This document shows positions 1 to 7,822 of a stretch of 19,369 nucleotides of DNA, piece by piece. A program made the translations under genes and the position numbers. The DNA is from an uncultured Granulosicoccus sp. Lineage in GTDB: Bacteria > Pseudomonadota > Gammaproteobacteria > Granulosicoccales > Granulosicoccaceae. The stretch is taken from positions 1-19,369 of the forward strand of contig CALLPU010000017.1 in the NCBI GenBank assembly GCA_938016235.1, written 5' to 3'. The notes under the pieces are model-generated. The model worked only from the letters and a program-made list of their open reading frames with translations. It did no database searches and was not told the DNA's origin. Positions within the stretch are counted from its first letter, which is position 1. Every line of letters begins with the position of its first letter.

Positions 1-845
1 AATGTCAGCGAAATGGCTGAACCGAATGGCCAGTCATTGGCTCGTTTGAACTGGCGTTCTATAACGTTGGCAATCATGTCTACCTGTCCGCGGCCCAACA
101 GATCGGGTGTCAGAAACTGACCCAGAGCGGGTATGAAGGTAATGATGGCGGCAGTGATGATACCGGGCATGGCCAGCGGGATCAGCACGTTGCGGCTGGT
201 CTGCCATTGGCAAGCGCCCAGGTCCAGGCTGGCTTCCAGCAAGGATTTATCCATGCGCTCCAAAGAGGAATAAATGGGCAAAATGGCAAAGGGCAGTGAT
301 ACATACACGATGCCGAAAATCACGCCCCCAGGGGTGCCCAGCATTTTCAGTGGCGTAAATCCATCGCCCAGCAAACCGAACTGCCCAAGCCCCACGACGT
401 TGAGAAACTTGTCTGCCCAGCCATACAACCATGCCAGCAATTCATTGAGTCTGCCCCGTGTACCCAGTATGTTCAGCAGCGCGTAGGTGCGGATCAGCAG
501 ATTGGTCCAGAACGGCAGCATGATGAGCAACAACAGCCATGGCTTGGCCTCGTGAGACGCGGTGGCGATAACCAGTGCCATGGGAAAACCAACCAGCAGG
601 CAAATCAATGTGGAAGCGAATGCCAGCCACACGGATCGCCCCATGAGTTGCAGGATTTCCGGTTCGAGCATGCGCCGGTAGTTATCCAGCGTCCATGTCG
701 TTTCAATTTTTGTCAGTGAAACGTTTTCACCGAAACTGTACAACCAGATGATGCCCAGCGGCACCACGAAAAACAGCAGTAACCAGATGATCGTGGGGCT
801 GCTGAACGCCAGGAACACGCCCACCCTGTTGCGGATGTCCTGCAC
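1..845 (-). CDS. potB: PotB-like polyamine ABC transporter permease (3' end cut by window edge)
   Basis: This is an inner-membrane permease of a spermidine/putrescine-type ABC importer, working with the binding protein encoded just upstream. About 281 residues are visible. There are several strongly hydrophobic segments, the first in roughly the first 30 residues. An EAA-type loop (EASLDLGA, followed by a proline-containing stretch) would contact the ATPase. Near the left edge the sequence GRGQVDMIANVIERQF is followed by DWPFGSA; the latter closely resembles E. coli PotB and points to PotB rather than PotC. E. coli PotB continues about 25-30 residues past this point, so only the tail is missing. 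The start is a GTG (843-845) two codons after an in-frame TGA at 849-851, with a G-rich stretch upstream as a possible ribosome site. It lies 47 bases downstream of the binding-protein gene, presumably in one transcript. The PotC and PotA partners should lie beyond the left edge. The exact substrate is not proven. Confidence 0.88.
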   Translation of the reverse strand, partial: MQDIRNRVGVFLAFSSPTIIWLLLFFVVPLGIIWLYSFGENVSLTKIETTWTLDNYRRMLEPEILQLMGRSVWLAFASTLICLLVGFPMALVIATASHEAKPWLLLLIMLPFWTNLLIRTYALLNILGTRGRLNELLAWLYGWADKFLNVVGLGQFGLLGDGFTPLKMLGTPGGVIFGIVYVSLPFAILPIYSSLERMDKSLLEASLDLGACQWQTSRNVLIPLAMPGIITAAIITFIPALGQFLTPDLLGRGQVDMIANVIERQFKRANDWPFGSAISLT

Positions 846-892
846 CGTTCAGCCCGCCCCAACCCGTATATAGACGAGAAAGCCGCTGATAC

Positions 893-1963
893 TCAGCTGG
901 CCTTGATACGTGTCCAGGCCTCGTCAATCTTCCTGACAACGTCTTGTCCGGGATAGACTGATACTTCACTTTTTGCTGTGGCATCGGCCGACGGAAAAAT
1001 GGCCGGGTTGCCCGTGTACTCGTCGCTCATCAGTGCCTTGGCGGCAGCGTTGGGCGTGGCGTAGTAGACGTAGTCGGCAATGTCAGCACCGACCTGTGCA
1101 TCCAGCAGGTAATTGATCAGTGCGTGGGCGTTTTCAACATTCGGCGCGCCCTTGGGGATACACAGAGTATCTTCCCACAGCAAGCCGCCTTCGTCGGGGA
1201 CAACGTAGCCGATGTCGTCGTCCTCTTCCATGGCCTGGAGTATGTCGCCATTCCACTCCATGGCAAGATCCACCTCGCCGGCGAGCAGAAGATCCTGACC
1301 GTTGTCTGGTGCGAACGCGACGATATTGGATTTCTGGTCGCTGATCATTTTTTCCGCAGCAGCAATATTTTCATCGGAGAAATCGTTTAGTGATTTGCCC
1401 ATGGCCTTCAACGCCATCTGCATGACGGTTTGCGGTTCGCTCATCAGTGCGATGCGGCCAGCGTACTTGTCAGAATTGAGCAAATCATTCCACGAGGTGG
1501 GAATATCCTCCACGGCAGACTTGCGGTAGCCAACACCAATCGTGCCCCACATGTAAGGCATGCTGTACTGGCGACCCGGATCGAACGCTGGATCCAGAAA
1601 ACCCGCCTCGATGTTCTTCATGTTGGGAATTTTCGAATGGTCCAGTGGCAATAACATCTCGGCGACCAGCATGCGCTCAACATAATCGTTAGTGGGTACG
1701 ATGACATCGTAGCCGGGGTTTCCGCCGCGCAATTTTGCAAACAACTCGTCGTTATCGGCGAACAGGTCGTACTGCACTTCAATGCCTGTTGCATCTTGAA
1801 ATTCATCGATGGTGTTCTCACCGATGTAGGTGTCCCAGTTGTAAAAGTTGACCTTGCCGTCTGCGGCCAGTGCGCTTTTGGGTATTTTGAAGCTGATACC
1901 GACAGCGGCTGCACCAGCCAGGAATTGACGACGGCTGAGTGGCGAACGTTTTGCTCGAGTCAT
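893..1963 (-). CDS. potD: PotD/PotF-like periplasmic polyamine-binding protein
   Basis: This is the extracytoplasmic solute-binding protein of a polyamine ABC importer, 356 residues and of normal family length. The N-terminus has a twin-arginine-type signal (SRRQFLAG, residues 10-17, then a hydrophobic stretch ending near ALA at 31-33), so Tat export is likely. The mature part starts with KVNFYNWDTYIGE. W43 and Y46 match the Trp and Tyr that line the PotD ligand pocket. The later motifs MEWNGD and LLWEDTLCIP retain the pocket Trp residues and an Asp. In E. coli PotD a second acidic residue (Glu171) helps bind spermidine; by my hand alignment the equivalent here is Thr within SEPQTVMQ, so specificity may be altered. 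The permease gene follows directly. The ATG at 1963 is the natural start because it gives a complete Tat signal. Binding-protein class is near certain; polyamine as substrate is likely but inferred. Confidence 0.9.
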   Translation of the reverse strand: MTRAKRSPLSRRQFLAGAAAVGISFKIPKSALAADGKVNFYNWDTYIGENTIDEFQDATGIEVQYDLFADNDELFAKLRGGNPGYDVIVPTNDYVERMLVAEMLLPLDHSKIPNMKNIEAGFLDPAFDPGRQYSMPYMWGTIGVGYRKSAVEDIPTSWNDLLNSDKYAGRIALMSEPQTVMQMALKAMGKSLNDFSDENIAAAEKMISDQKSNIVAFAPDNGQDLLLAGEVDLAMEWNGDILQAMEEDDDIGYVVPDEGGLLWEDTLCIPKGAPNVENAHALINYLLDAQVGADIADYVYYATPNAAAKALMSDEYTGNPAIFPSADATAKSEVSVYPGQDVVRKIDEAWTRIKAS

Positions 1964-2146
1964 GAAAATCTCGCGTTTGTTTATGATTGCTGATTGCGCC
2001 CTTTATAACACTGAAACACGTGTATGAACCACCCGCTGTCGCCAGTGTGGCATTACCACCTGCCATGCGCGGGCCGGGCACTTGAAGCGTTGCCCATTGT
2101 CATCGAGCTGGCGTGTGTGGCGCAGGTTGAGCGGGCTAGAACCGCG
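1964..2146 (-). promoter_or_regulatory. Leader/promoter region of the polyamine transporter
   Basis: This 183-base gap separates the end of the GINT1-like gene from the potD start. On the minus strand a TATAAA hexamer (2007-2002) lies about 40 bases before the potD ATG and could be a -10 box. The hexamer 17 bases upstream of it (GGTTCA) is a poor -35, so an activator may be needed. An 8-base palindrome ACACGTGT (2016-2023) falls in the spacer and could be an operator. The rest holds only weak inverted repeats (GTGG/CCAC at 2047-2059 and GGGCA/TGCCC at 2076-2095) without a T tract. I see no intrinsic terminator and no convincing small gene here. Confidence 0.3.
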
Positions 2147-3784
2147 CTAGAAGCGTCGTCGGCGTGTCACGCGATCCAGAACCGTGACGCCGTTCAAATG
2201 ACTGATGGAATGACATCCGAGCCACGGTGTGCCGGGTTCCGGCAGAATCCGCGCAACCGGTGTTTCTATATAAGCGGTGGTGGTCAGTGTGTCCACGCGA
2301 TTCAGATTGATGCCGTAACCGTATCGGTGGGCACCGTACTGGCTTGGTCGGTACAGTTGATCGTCATCGACGAATAGCGGCCCCGCCATTCTTGCACGAT
2401 CAACACCGGTGATAACCGGGTTCATGCAATGGGGCGTCCAGGGGCCGTGTAATTCGGATGCATAGTAAATACGCAACTCATCGCGTTCATTGACGGTACG
2501 GTGAGACTGTGAGTTGGTGAACATCCACCAGTAACCATCGCGAAAATGGACAGTGGTATCTGCCAGGTCCACATCCTCAATCAGATCGGTGTCCGGTTCC
2601 CAGCCATCTGGAAACTGGTGTGCCTTGTACAGCGTTATTTTTCGTTGCGCGGCAGTCTCGGGCAGCATGTAAATCTGGCTGTCCTGTGAGAACACAAACG
2701 GGTAGGAGAGATGCGTCTGCTCGTTTACCACTGGGTGAATCTCTGAAATTTGCCCGTCGCTGTGTAGCCGTGCAACCGACAGATGCCCTCGAGAACTGTT
2801 TATCTGCATCTCTTCAAAAAAGATGTAAACGGATTGTTCGTGTTCGTACAGGTGAGGATCCGCCCACCAGGTTCTGTCGGGTGTGGGTAAGGCGTTGAAT
2901 TGATCGACTGGCGTTTGTGTCATTTTCTCAACCACCGACAGGCTCGACGGTTCATGTAAAAAGCTTGCTAACTGCCATTGTTCGTACCACAGACGGTGAG
3001 CTATGCGACTGAGGCTTTGTTGCCACATCAACTGCATGACCTTGACCAGCAATGCATATTGATTCAACGGCAGGGGCTTGAAGTGATTTTCCGCCAAACG
3101 GGAAGCCTGTTGTTCAATGTCATCGCGTTCCTGTACAACGTTTGCCGCCATGTCGGACTGGCAGCCTGTCTCCTGCACCACCAGATTCGCCTGGCTCGCC
3201 AGCCAATGAAGGCGAGACTCAAACAGGGATGGCAGACAGAAATACGCCATGTGCTGCAGATCTGTTAACGAAAAGCTCTGCCGGGGTAATGCATGCGATG
3301 CAATGCGCGTAGCCTGTTGTCCGCTACCCGAATCCATCCAGAGATGAACCCAGACCAAAGGTGCTCTATCCAGAAGGGCCTGCTCGACGCGCGCATCCAG
3401 TGTCTGTATGTGCGCGCTCCAGATGGGGACGTTTTCAACACCTGGCCATCGCTCCCGCGTACAGGCACCGGTCAGGTTCAAGATGACATCACACGCCGAC
3501 AGTGCGGCTGTTGAGTGTTCCACCTCGCCAACCTGCACAGGCTGTGCAACCCGGGGATCCTCCGGAAAAAGTGGCTTGTCGATGTAGTTGACCAGCACAT
3601 GATGTGCAAGTTTGCCGGCAAAACCCAGCGGTGCAGCAGGTGCATCACTGGAATTGGCGGGTTCCTGTTGCACAACGGTCAGCTGGAAAGTGGTATCCAC
3701 TTTCAGGCGGTGAAGCAGGTCAGTAATCCATTTGGCCGGAGCCTTCGATTCGATAATGGCACCGACGGCCAAAAGACGGTCCAT
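2147..3784 (-). CDS. GINT1-family-like protein (formyl-transferase-like N-terminus plus propeller-type C-terminal domain)
   Basis: This 545-residue cytoplasmic-looking protein has no signal peptide. The C-terminal half (about 300-530) carries WWADPHLYE (306-314), YIFFEEM, GHLSVARL, a SYPFVF motif near 360, YMLPET (372-377), then an ADTTV stretch followed by YWWMFTN and a later RMAGPLF-RPSQ segment. This spacing is typical of the beta-propeller domain in bacterial proteins named after glucosamine inositolphosphorylceramide transferase (GINT1), and it recalls GH43-like five-bladed propellers. The N-terminal 200 residues follow the plan of the formyl-transferase-like domain often fused to it (hydrophobic first strand, then DVILNLTG near 99-106), but I see no clear catalytic motif. 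The middle (210-300) is helical and Gln-rich. The gene is 89 bases downstream of the activase gene with its own -10 box, so it need not belong to the methyl operon. Glycan or lipid modification is a guess from the family name; the biochemical role in bacteria is unknown to me. Confidence 0.55.
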   Translation of the reverse strand: MDRLLAVGAIIESKAPAKWITDLLHRLKVDTTFQLTVVQQEPANSSDAPAAPLGFAGKLAHHVLVNYIDKPLFPEDPRVAQPVQVGEVEHSTAALSACDVILNLTGACTRERWPGVENVPIWSAHIQTLDARVEQALLDRAPLVWVHLWMDSGSGQQATRIASHALPRQSFSLTDLQHMAYFCLPSLFESRLHWLASQANLVVQETGCQSDMAANVVQERDDIEQQASRLAENHFKPLPLNQYALLVKVMQLMWQQSLSRIAHRLWYEQWQLASFLHEPSSLSVVEKMTQTPVDQFNALPTPDRTWWADPHLYEHEQSVYIFFEEMQINSSRGHLSVARLHSDGQISEIHPVVNEQTHLSYPFVFSQDSQIYMLPETAAQRKITLYKAHQFPDGWEPDTDLIEDVDLADTTVHFRDGYWWMFTNSQSHRTVNERDELRIYYASELHGPWTPHCMNPVITGVDRARMAGPLFVDDDQLYRPSQYGAHRYGYGINLNRVDTLTTTAYIETPVARILPEPGTPWLGCHSISHLNGVTVLDRVTRRRRF

Positions 3785-3813
3785 GTCAGTTCCGGTTGAA
3801 AGGCGTCGGCGCG

Positions 3814-3819
3814 ATTATA
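3814..3819 (-). promoter_or_regulatory. Perfect -10 box (TATAAT) upstream of the GINT1-like gene
   Basis: Read on the minus strand, TATAAT sits 29 bases before the ATG at 3784. That would place a transcript start around 3807 and give a short leader of about 20-25 bases. No good -35 lies 16-18 bases upstream (GGTATC is the nearest). This is a plausible internal promoter that could uncouple the gene from the corrinoid operon ending at 3874. Confidence 0.4.
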
Positions 3820-3873
3820 GGCCCTGTATGGCGCACGATACCAGCGCGCAACCCACAAATGAGACCAGTGACA

Positions 3874-5892
3874 TCATGCGCGACGTGAACGCCGCCGTCT
3901 TGCGGGCGTGGTCGACGTTGGCACGGGTAATTTGACGACTGCGCTGAGTTCGGGAAACGATGCGCTTTTATGTGGGAAGGCCATGGCCTCCACAAAATGA
4001 CGCTGAAATTCGGGTTCAACGGCGGTTTCCACTTTTTCGATGCCTCGCACAACGGCTTCTATCGAGCCACGCGCCTGTTTGTCCAACAAGGCCATCAAGG
4101 CCCCCGTTCCTGCGGCATTGCCGGCCGAGGCAACGTGTTGCAGGTTGCAGTCCGGGATCAAGCCGAGAACCATGGCGTACTTCACATCGATATGGCTGCC
4201 AAATGCACCGGCCAGCCGAATACGATCCACGCGATCAATGCCGAGCCTGTCCATCAGCAGCCGTACACCGGCATACAGCGCAGCCTTGGCCAGTTGAATC
4301 TGGCGCACATCGTTCTGCGTGATGCGAACCGTGACATCACCCTCGTGCAGCAGGTAGGAAAAGGTTCGATCATTCGCTTCGATACGCGGGTTGCGTTCAG
4401 CCAGTGCGCCATTGACAACGCCGTCGGTGTCGATGATGCCGGCGAGAAACATTTCGGCAACCACCTCGATGATACCGGAGCCGCAAATACCGGTGACACC
4501 GATGCTGGCAGTGTCTGCCGCAAACGCGGAATCGTTTGACCAGGTATCGCTGCCAATCACGCTGAAGCGAGGTTCCAGCGTTTCCGGATCGATGCGAACC
4601 CTTTCAATAGCGCCAGGCGCCGCACGTTGTCCGCCACTGATCTGTGCGCCTTCAAACGCCGGGCCGGTGGGGCTTGAACAAGCCAGCATCCGTTCGCGGT
4701 TACCCAGTACGATTTCGGCATTGGTTCCCACATCAACGAGCAAGGTGATTTCGTCGAGTCCCTCGGGTTGTTCGGAAAGCACAACGCCTGCGGTATCGGC
4801 GCCGACGTGTCCTGCCACGCAGGGCAGCAGGTAGGCTTTAGCCAGCGGATGCGCGTGTACGCCCATGTCCGCTGCGTTCAACGTGAGTGATTCGTCGGTG
4901 GTCAGGGCAAATGGTGCACCGCCCAATTCAACAGGATCAATGCCGAGCAACAAATGATGCATGACCGGATTGGCAACAAAGCTCAGTTCGAGAATGTCTT
5001 CGGGCGTGATGCCAGCGCTCTGACTCACCTCAATGATGAGCTCGTTGATAGCACCGGTCACCGCGCTGTTCATGTCCTCGTGGCCGCCCGGGTTCATCAT
5101 GACGTAAGAGACCCGACTCATGAGATCTTCGCCGAAGCGGATTTGCGGATTCATGGCGCCACTGCTCGCCATCACCTTGCCGGTCGCCAGATCACACAAA
5201 TGAGCCGCTATCGTGGTGGACCCAACGTCAATAGCCAGCCCGTAAACAGCGGCCTTGAAGCCAGGCCAGAGGCCGATGATTTCAGCCGCATCCTGCTGTG
5301 GCTGATACACCGCAACCGTGACTTGCCACTGCTCTTTTCGCAGTATGGGTTGTAGCTGTTTGAGTATGGGCAGACTCGCGCTGACATCATTCAGCCCCCA
5401 TTCCTGCGCCAGGGCTTGTTTCAGTCGGCGTAAATCCCCGGACGGGTCGTGCATATCCGGCTCCTGCACGTCTACCAGATACAGGCGTACCGCCGGATTG
5501 ACCGTCATGTTGGCGTGATCGAGCGCCTTGCGAATCACTTGCTTGTGAACCTGGCTGTTGGCCGGAATATCAATGACCAGATCACCCTGGATCGTGGCCT
5601 GACAACCCAGTCGCCTGCCGTCGGCAAAATCACCGTTGATACGCTGATAACGCGCTTCTACCCGTGTGCTCTCTCCCAGGTTCTCCTTGCGCGATACGAC
5701 ATTGTGTTTGGAGAATTCTCCTTGCGAACAGTCAATCTGGCATCGACCGCACAGGCCGCGGCCTCCGCACACCGAATCCAGATCCACACCCAGATCGCGT
5801 GCCGCCTGGAGCAGGGAGGTGCCGATGGGAAAACTGCCGCGTTTGCCACTGGGGGTAAAGACAACCAGTGCCTGCACAGCGCTATCGTTCAT
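3874..5892 (-). CDS. ASKHA/RACo-type reductive activator of corrinoid proteins (2Fe-2S + DUF4445)
   Basis: This 672-residue ATP-dependent activase of the RACo/RamA functional class reduces inactive Co(II) corrinoid back to the Co(I) state needed for methyl transfer. The N-terminal domain is a plant-type [2Fe-2S] ferredoxin with cysteines at 42, 48 and 51 (VCGGRGLCGRC, a C-x5-C-x2-C pattern) and a fourth at 97 (RRLGC). The activase core has two ASKHA phosphate-binding motifs, DVGSTT (222-227) and DVGTNAE (387-393). It also shows SSPTGPAFEGAQ, TGICGSGI and RLAGAFGSHID, all typical of the RACo middle and C-terminal domains. The start at 5892 overlaps the methyltransferase stop in ATGA; a longer upstream reading would only add an Arg-rich stretch encoded inside the preceding gene. 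The C-terminus ends in a basic tail (PARRRRSRRA). This is the last gene of the corrinoid operon. Family assignment is strong; the partner is inferred to be the corrinoid protein at 9413-10123. Confidence 0.9.
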   Translation of the reverse strand: MNDSAVQALVVFTPSGKRGSFPIGTSLLQAARDLGVDLDSVCGGRGLCGRCQIDCSQGEFSKHNVVSRKENLGESTRVEARYQRINGDFADGRRLGCQATIQGDLVIDIPANSQVHKQVIRKALDHANMTVNPAVRLYLVDVQEPDMHDPSGDLRRLKQALAQEWGLNDVSASLPILKQLQPILRKEQWQVTVAVYQPQQDAAEIIGLWPGFKAAVYGLAIDVGSTTIAAHLCDLATGKVMASSGAMNPQIRFGEDLMSRVSYVMMNPGGHEDMNSAVTGAINELIIEVSQSAGITPEDILELSFVANPVMHHLLLGIDPVELGGAPFALTTDESLTLNAADMGVHAHPLAKAYLLPCVAGHVGADTAGVVLSEQPEGLDEITLLVDVGTNAEIVLGNRERMLACSSPTGPAFEGAQISGGQRAAPGAIERVRIDPETLEPRFSVIGSDTWSNDSAFAADTASIGVTGICGSGIIEVVAEMFLAGIIDTDGVVNGALAERNPRIEANDRTFSYLLHEGDVTVRITQNDVRQIQLAKAALYAGVRLLMDRLGIDRVDRIRLAGAFGSHIDVKYAMVLGLIPDCNLQHVASAGNAAGTGALMALLDKQARGSIEAVVRGIEKVETAVEPEFQRHFVEAMAFPHKSASFPELSAVVKLPVPTSTTPARRRRSRRA

Positions 5893-6794
5893 GCGCGGCG
5901 ACGCTTGCTGACACGCCTGCCCCGCGCAGCGCCTTCGCCTCCGGCTTCTGCCGGTGCACGGTACTTGCGAATCCATGCCAGACAATCGGGATCGTTACCC
6001 ATCAACACATCGGCTGCCATAACCGATCGCATGACTTCCTCGTGGCACGGATTCGTGATGGCTGATGTCATGCCGGCACTGATCGCCATGGACAGAAATG
6101 CGCCGTTGATGCCGTTTCGCTCCGGTAAACCGAAGCTGACATTGGATGCACCGCAGGTGGTGTTGCAACCGAGCTCGTCACGGATACGGCCGAGGATATC
6201 GAACACCTGGCGACCGGCAAATCGCATGGCCCCGATGGGCATGACCAGAGGATCGATGACCACGTCGCTGGCGGGTATGCCGAAGTCACTGGCACGCTCA
6301 ACGATTTTCTTGGCCACTTTGAAGCGCTCGTTCGGATCTTCGGAGATGCCGGTTTCATCGTTGGAAATGGCGACCACGGCGGCCTTGTATTTAGCCACCA
6401 GTGGTAGCACACGTTCCAGTACCTCGTCTTCTCCGGTCACCGAGTTGACCAGTGCCTTTCCCTGGTACACACCCAGTCCGGCTTCCAGCGCATCGATAAT
6501 GGAAGAATCTATCGACAGGGGTACATCAGTAATGGATTGCACCAGTTGCACCGCTTGTGCGAGCAGGGCGGGTTCGTCTGCCAGCGGAATTCCGGCATTC
6601 ACGTCAAGCATTTGTGCACCAGCAGCTACCTGGGCCAGTGCATCGGCCTCAACCCGGCTGAAGTCACCGGATTTCATTTCTTCCGCCAGTATCTTTCTAC
6701 CGGTGGGGTTGATGCGTTCACCAATGATGGTGAAAGGATGATCCGACCCGATGATGTGCTCGCGGGTTGCAGAACTGATGATGGTGTCGGTCAT
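5889..6794 (-). CDS. Methyltetrahydrofolate:corrinoid methyltransferase (pterin-binding, MtgA/AcsE type)
   Basis: This 301-residue pterin-binding TIM-barrel enzyme moves a methyl group between a methylcorrinoid protein and tetrahydrofolate. Visible motifs are GERINPTGRK (25-34), LDVNAG (63-68), NSVTGE (117-122), ISNDETG (143-149), VIDPLVMPIG (179-188) and CGASNVSFGLPERN; together these are diagnostic of the MeTr/MtgA/CmuB family. Asn and Asp residues in these motifs bind the pterin ring. Given the neighbours MetF and MetV, the likely direction is from methylcorrinoid to THF, feeding methyl-THF oxidation. The start and stop codons overlap the neighbouring genes by four bases each (ATGA at 6791-6794 and 5889-5892). 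After the barrel there is a low-complexity, basic tail (RGRRVSKRRRA) that minimal family members do not need. Family is near certain; direction of catalysis is inferred. Confidence 0.93.
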   Translation of the reverse strand: MTDTIISSATREHIIGSDHPFTIIGERINPTGRKILAEEMKSGDFSRVEADALAQVAAGAQMLDVNAGIPLADEPALLAQAVQLVQSITDVPLSIDSSIIDALEAGLGVYQGKALVNSVTGEDEVLERVLPLVAKYKAAVVAISNDETGISEDPNERFKVAKKIVERASDFGIPASDVVIDPLVMPIGAMRFAGRQVFDILGRIRDELGCNTTCGASNVSFGLPERNGINGAFLSMAISAGMTSAITNPCHEEVMRSVMAADVLMGNDPDCLAWIRKYRAPAEAGGEGAARGRRVSKRRRA

Positions 6795-7822
6795 TGTATT
6801 TTTTCCAGATGTTGCTGTACGGTGGCATCACCGTCGTAGGCGCGTGGATGCCACGGAGTGCGTCCGTTCAGAACACCTGAACGGGATACGATGTCGGGAA
6901 CGGCATGTTCCTGTCGGTAAGCCATGATGTGTACGCCGTCCACACCCTCTATCTCTTTAACCTGCTGTATCAGATCGATACACAGTTGCAACCCTTCGGC
7001 CTTCTGATCAGTAGCGCCTTTAAGTCTGTCAATGATGCTGTCGGGGATGTGCACGCCGGGAACATTGCTGCGGATCCATTGCGCCGAGCGTGCCGAGGCC
7101 AGCGGTCCCACACCAACAATGATGAACACCTTGTCGTGCAGGCCCATGTCCCTGACGGTGTGCATGTACTGTTGCAAGCGCTCTATGTCATAGCAATACT
7201 GCGTCTGGATGAATTGCGCGCCCGCGGCAATTTTCTTCGCCAGCCGCAAGGGGCGCCAGTCAAACGGTTCCACAAACGGGTTGGCTGCCGCGCCGAGAAA
7301 TACCCGTGGTGGGTCGTCCAGTTTACGACCGCTCTGGAAGGTGGATTTATCGCGCATGGTGCGCGCTATTTCCAGCAACGACATGCAGTCAAGATCAAAA
7401 ACCGGCTTTGCTTCGGGATGATCACCGGTCTGCACGCCGTCCCCGGACAGGCATAGCATGTTGGCCACGCCCATCGCGGCACCACCTAGGATATCGCCCT
7501 GGATGGCTATGCGGTTCTTGTCGCGGCAGGATATCTGCTGGATCAGTGAATACCCCAGCCGAGTCAGCAGAGCACAGACGGCCAGTGATCCCATATGGCA
7601 ATGCGCACCACTGCCATCGGTCGCGTTGATGGCATCCACATAGCCATCGAATAGCGCAGCTCTTTCATAAACAGCCGCGGGGTCGGCACTGTCAGGTGGC
7701 GCCAGTTCGCTGGTTACCACAAAATGACCGGCCCGCAGAATCCGTTCAAACCGGCCCGGTGAGGTATGGCCGGGCAGGATGGGCATCGGGTATCCCGGCA
7801 CCGGTTCGTCAGGGAATATCAT
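6791..7822 (-). CDS. metF: Methylenetetrahydrofolate reductase, MetF family (operonic, MetV-associated type)
   Basis: This 343-residue flavoprotein of the MetF family interconverts methylene-THF and methyl-THF. Family signatures include VVTSELAPPD (35-44, with Glu39 at the place of the catalytic Glu in E. coli MetF), NATDGSGAH, a Gln-Gln-Ile-Ser-Cys-Arg-Asp segment, MLCLSGDG in place of the LRGD-type flavin loop, and FIQTQYCYD, which matches the conserved ITQ-type strand. It lies between a MetV-like gene and the methyl-THF:corrinoid methyltransferase, overlapping both by four bases. This placement suggests a dedicated role rather than methionine synthesis: oxidation of methyl-THF made from the methyl donor. 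The electron acceptor may be reached through the MetV-like subunit. Whether it uses NAD(H) directly cannot be told from sequence. The ATG at 7822 is used because it is the coupled start. Confidence 0.9.
   Translation of the reverse strand: MIFPDEPVPGYPMPILPGHTSPGRFERILRAGHFVVTSELAPPDSADPAAVYERAALFDGYVDAINATDGSGAHCHMGSLAVCALLTRLGYSLIQQISCRDKNRIAIQGDILGGAAMGVANMLCLSGDGVQTGDHPEAKPVFDLDCMSLLEIARTMRDKSTFQSGRKLDDPPRVFLGAAANPFVEPFDWRPLRLAKKIAAGAQFIQTQYCYDIERLQQYMHTVRDMGLHDKVFIIVGVGPLASARSAQWIRSNVPGVHIPDSIIDRLKGATDQKAEGLQLCIDLIQQVKEIEGVDGVHIMAYRQEHAVPDIVSRSGVLNGRTPWHPRAYDGDATVQQHLEKIQ

Noticed and set aside
2024..2377. A 117-codon plus-strand open frame starting in the gap before potD
   Set aside because: Most of it is antisense to the GINT1-like gene's end. 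It has no ribosome site and no recognisable family pattern.
5893..5985. A 31-residue N-terminal extension of the activase
   Set aside because: It is the Arg/Cys-rich shadow of the methyltransferase tail. The ATGA-coupled start at 5892 leads directly into the ferredoxin domain.
5449..6741. A 430-codon plus-strand open frame
   Set aside because: It is antisense to the activase and methyltransferase genes, whose protein motifs are unmistakable. Its translation is Ser/Ala/Thr-rich low-complexity sequence without recognisable domains, as expected for a shadow frame.
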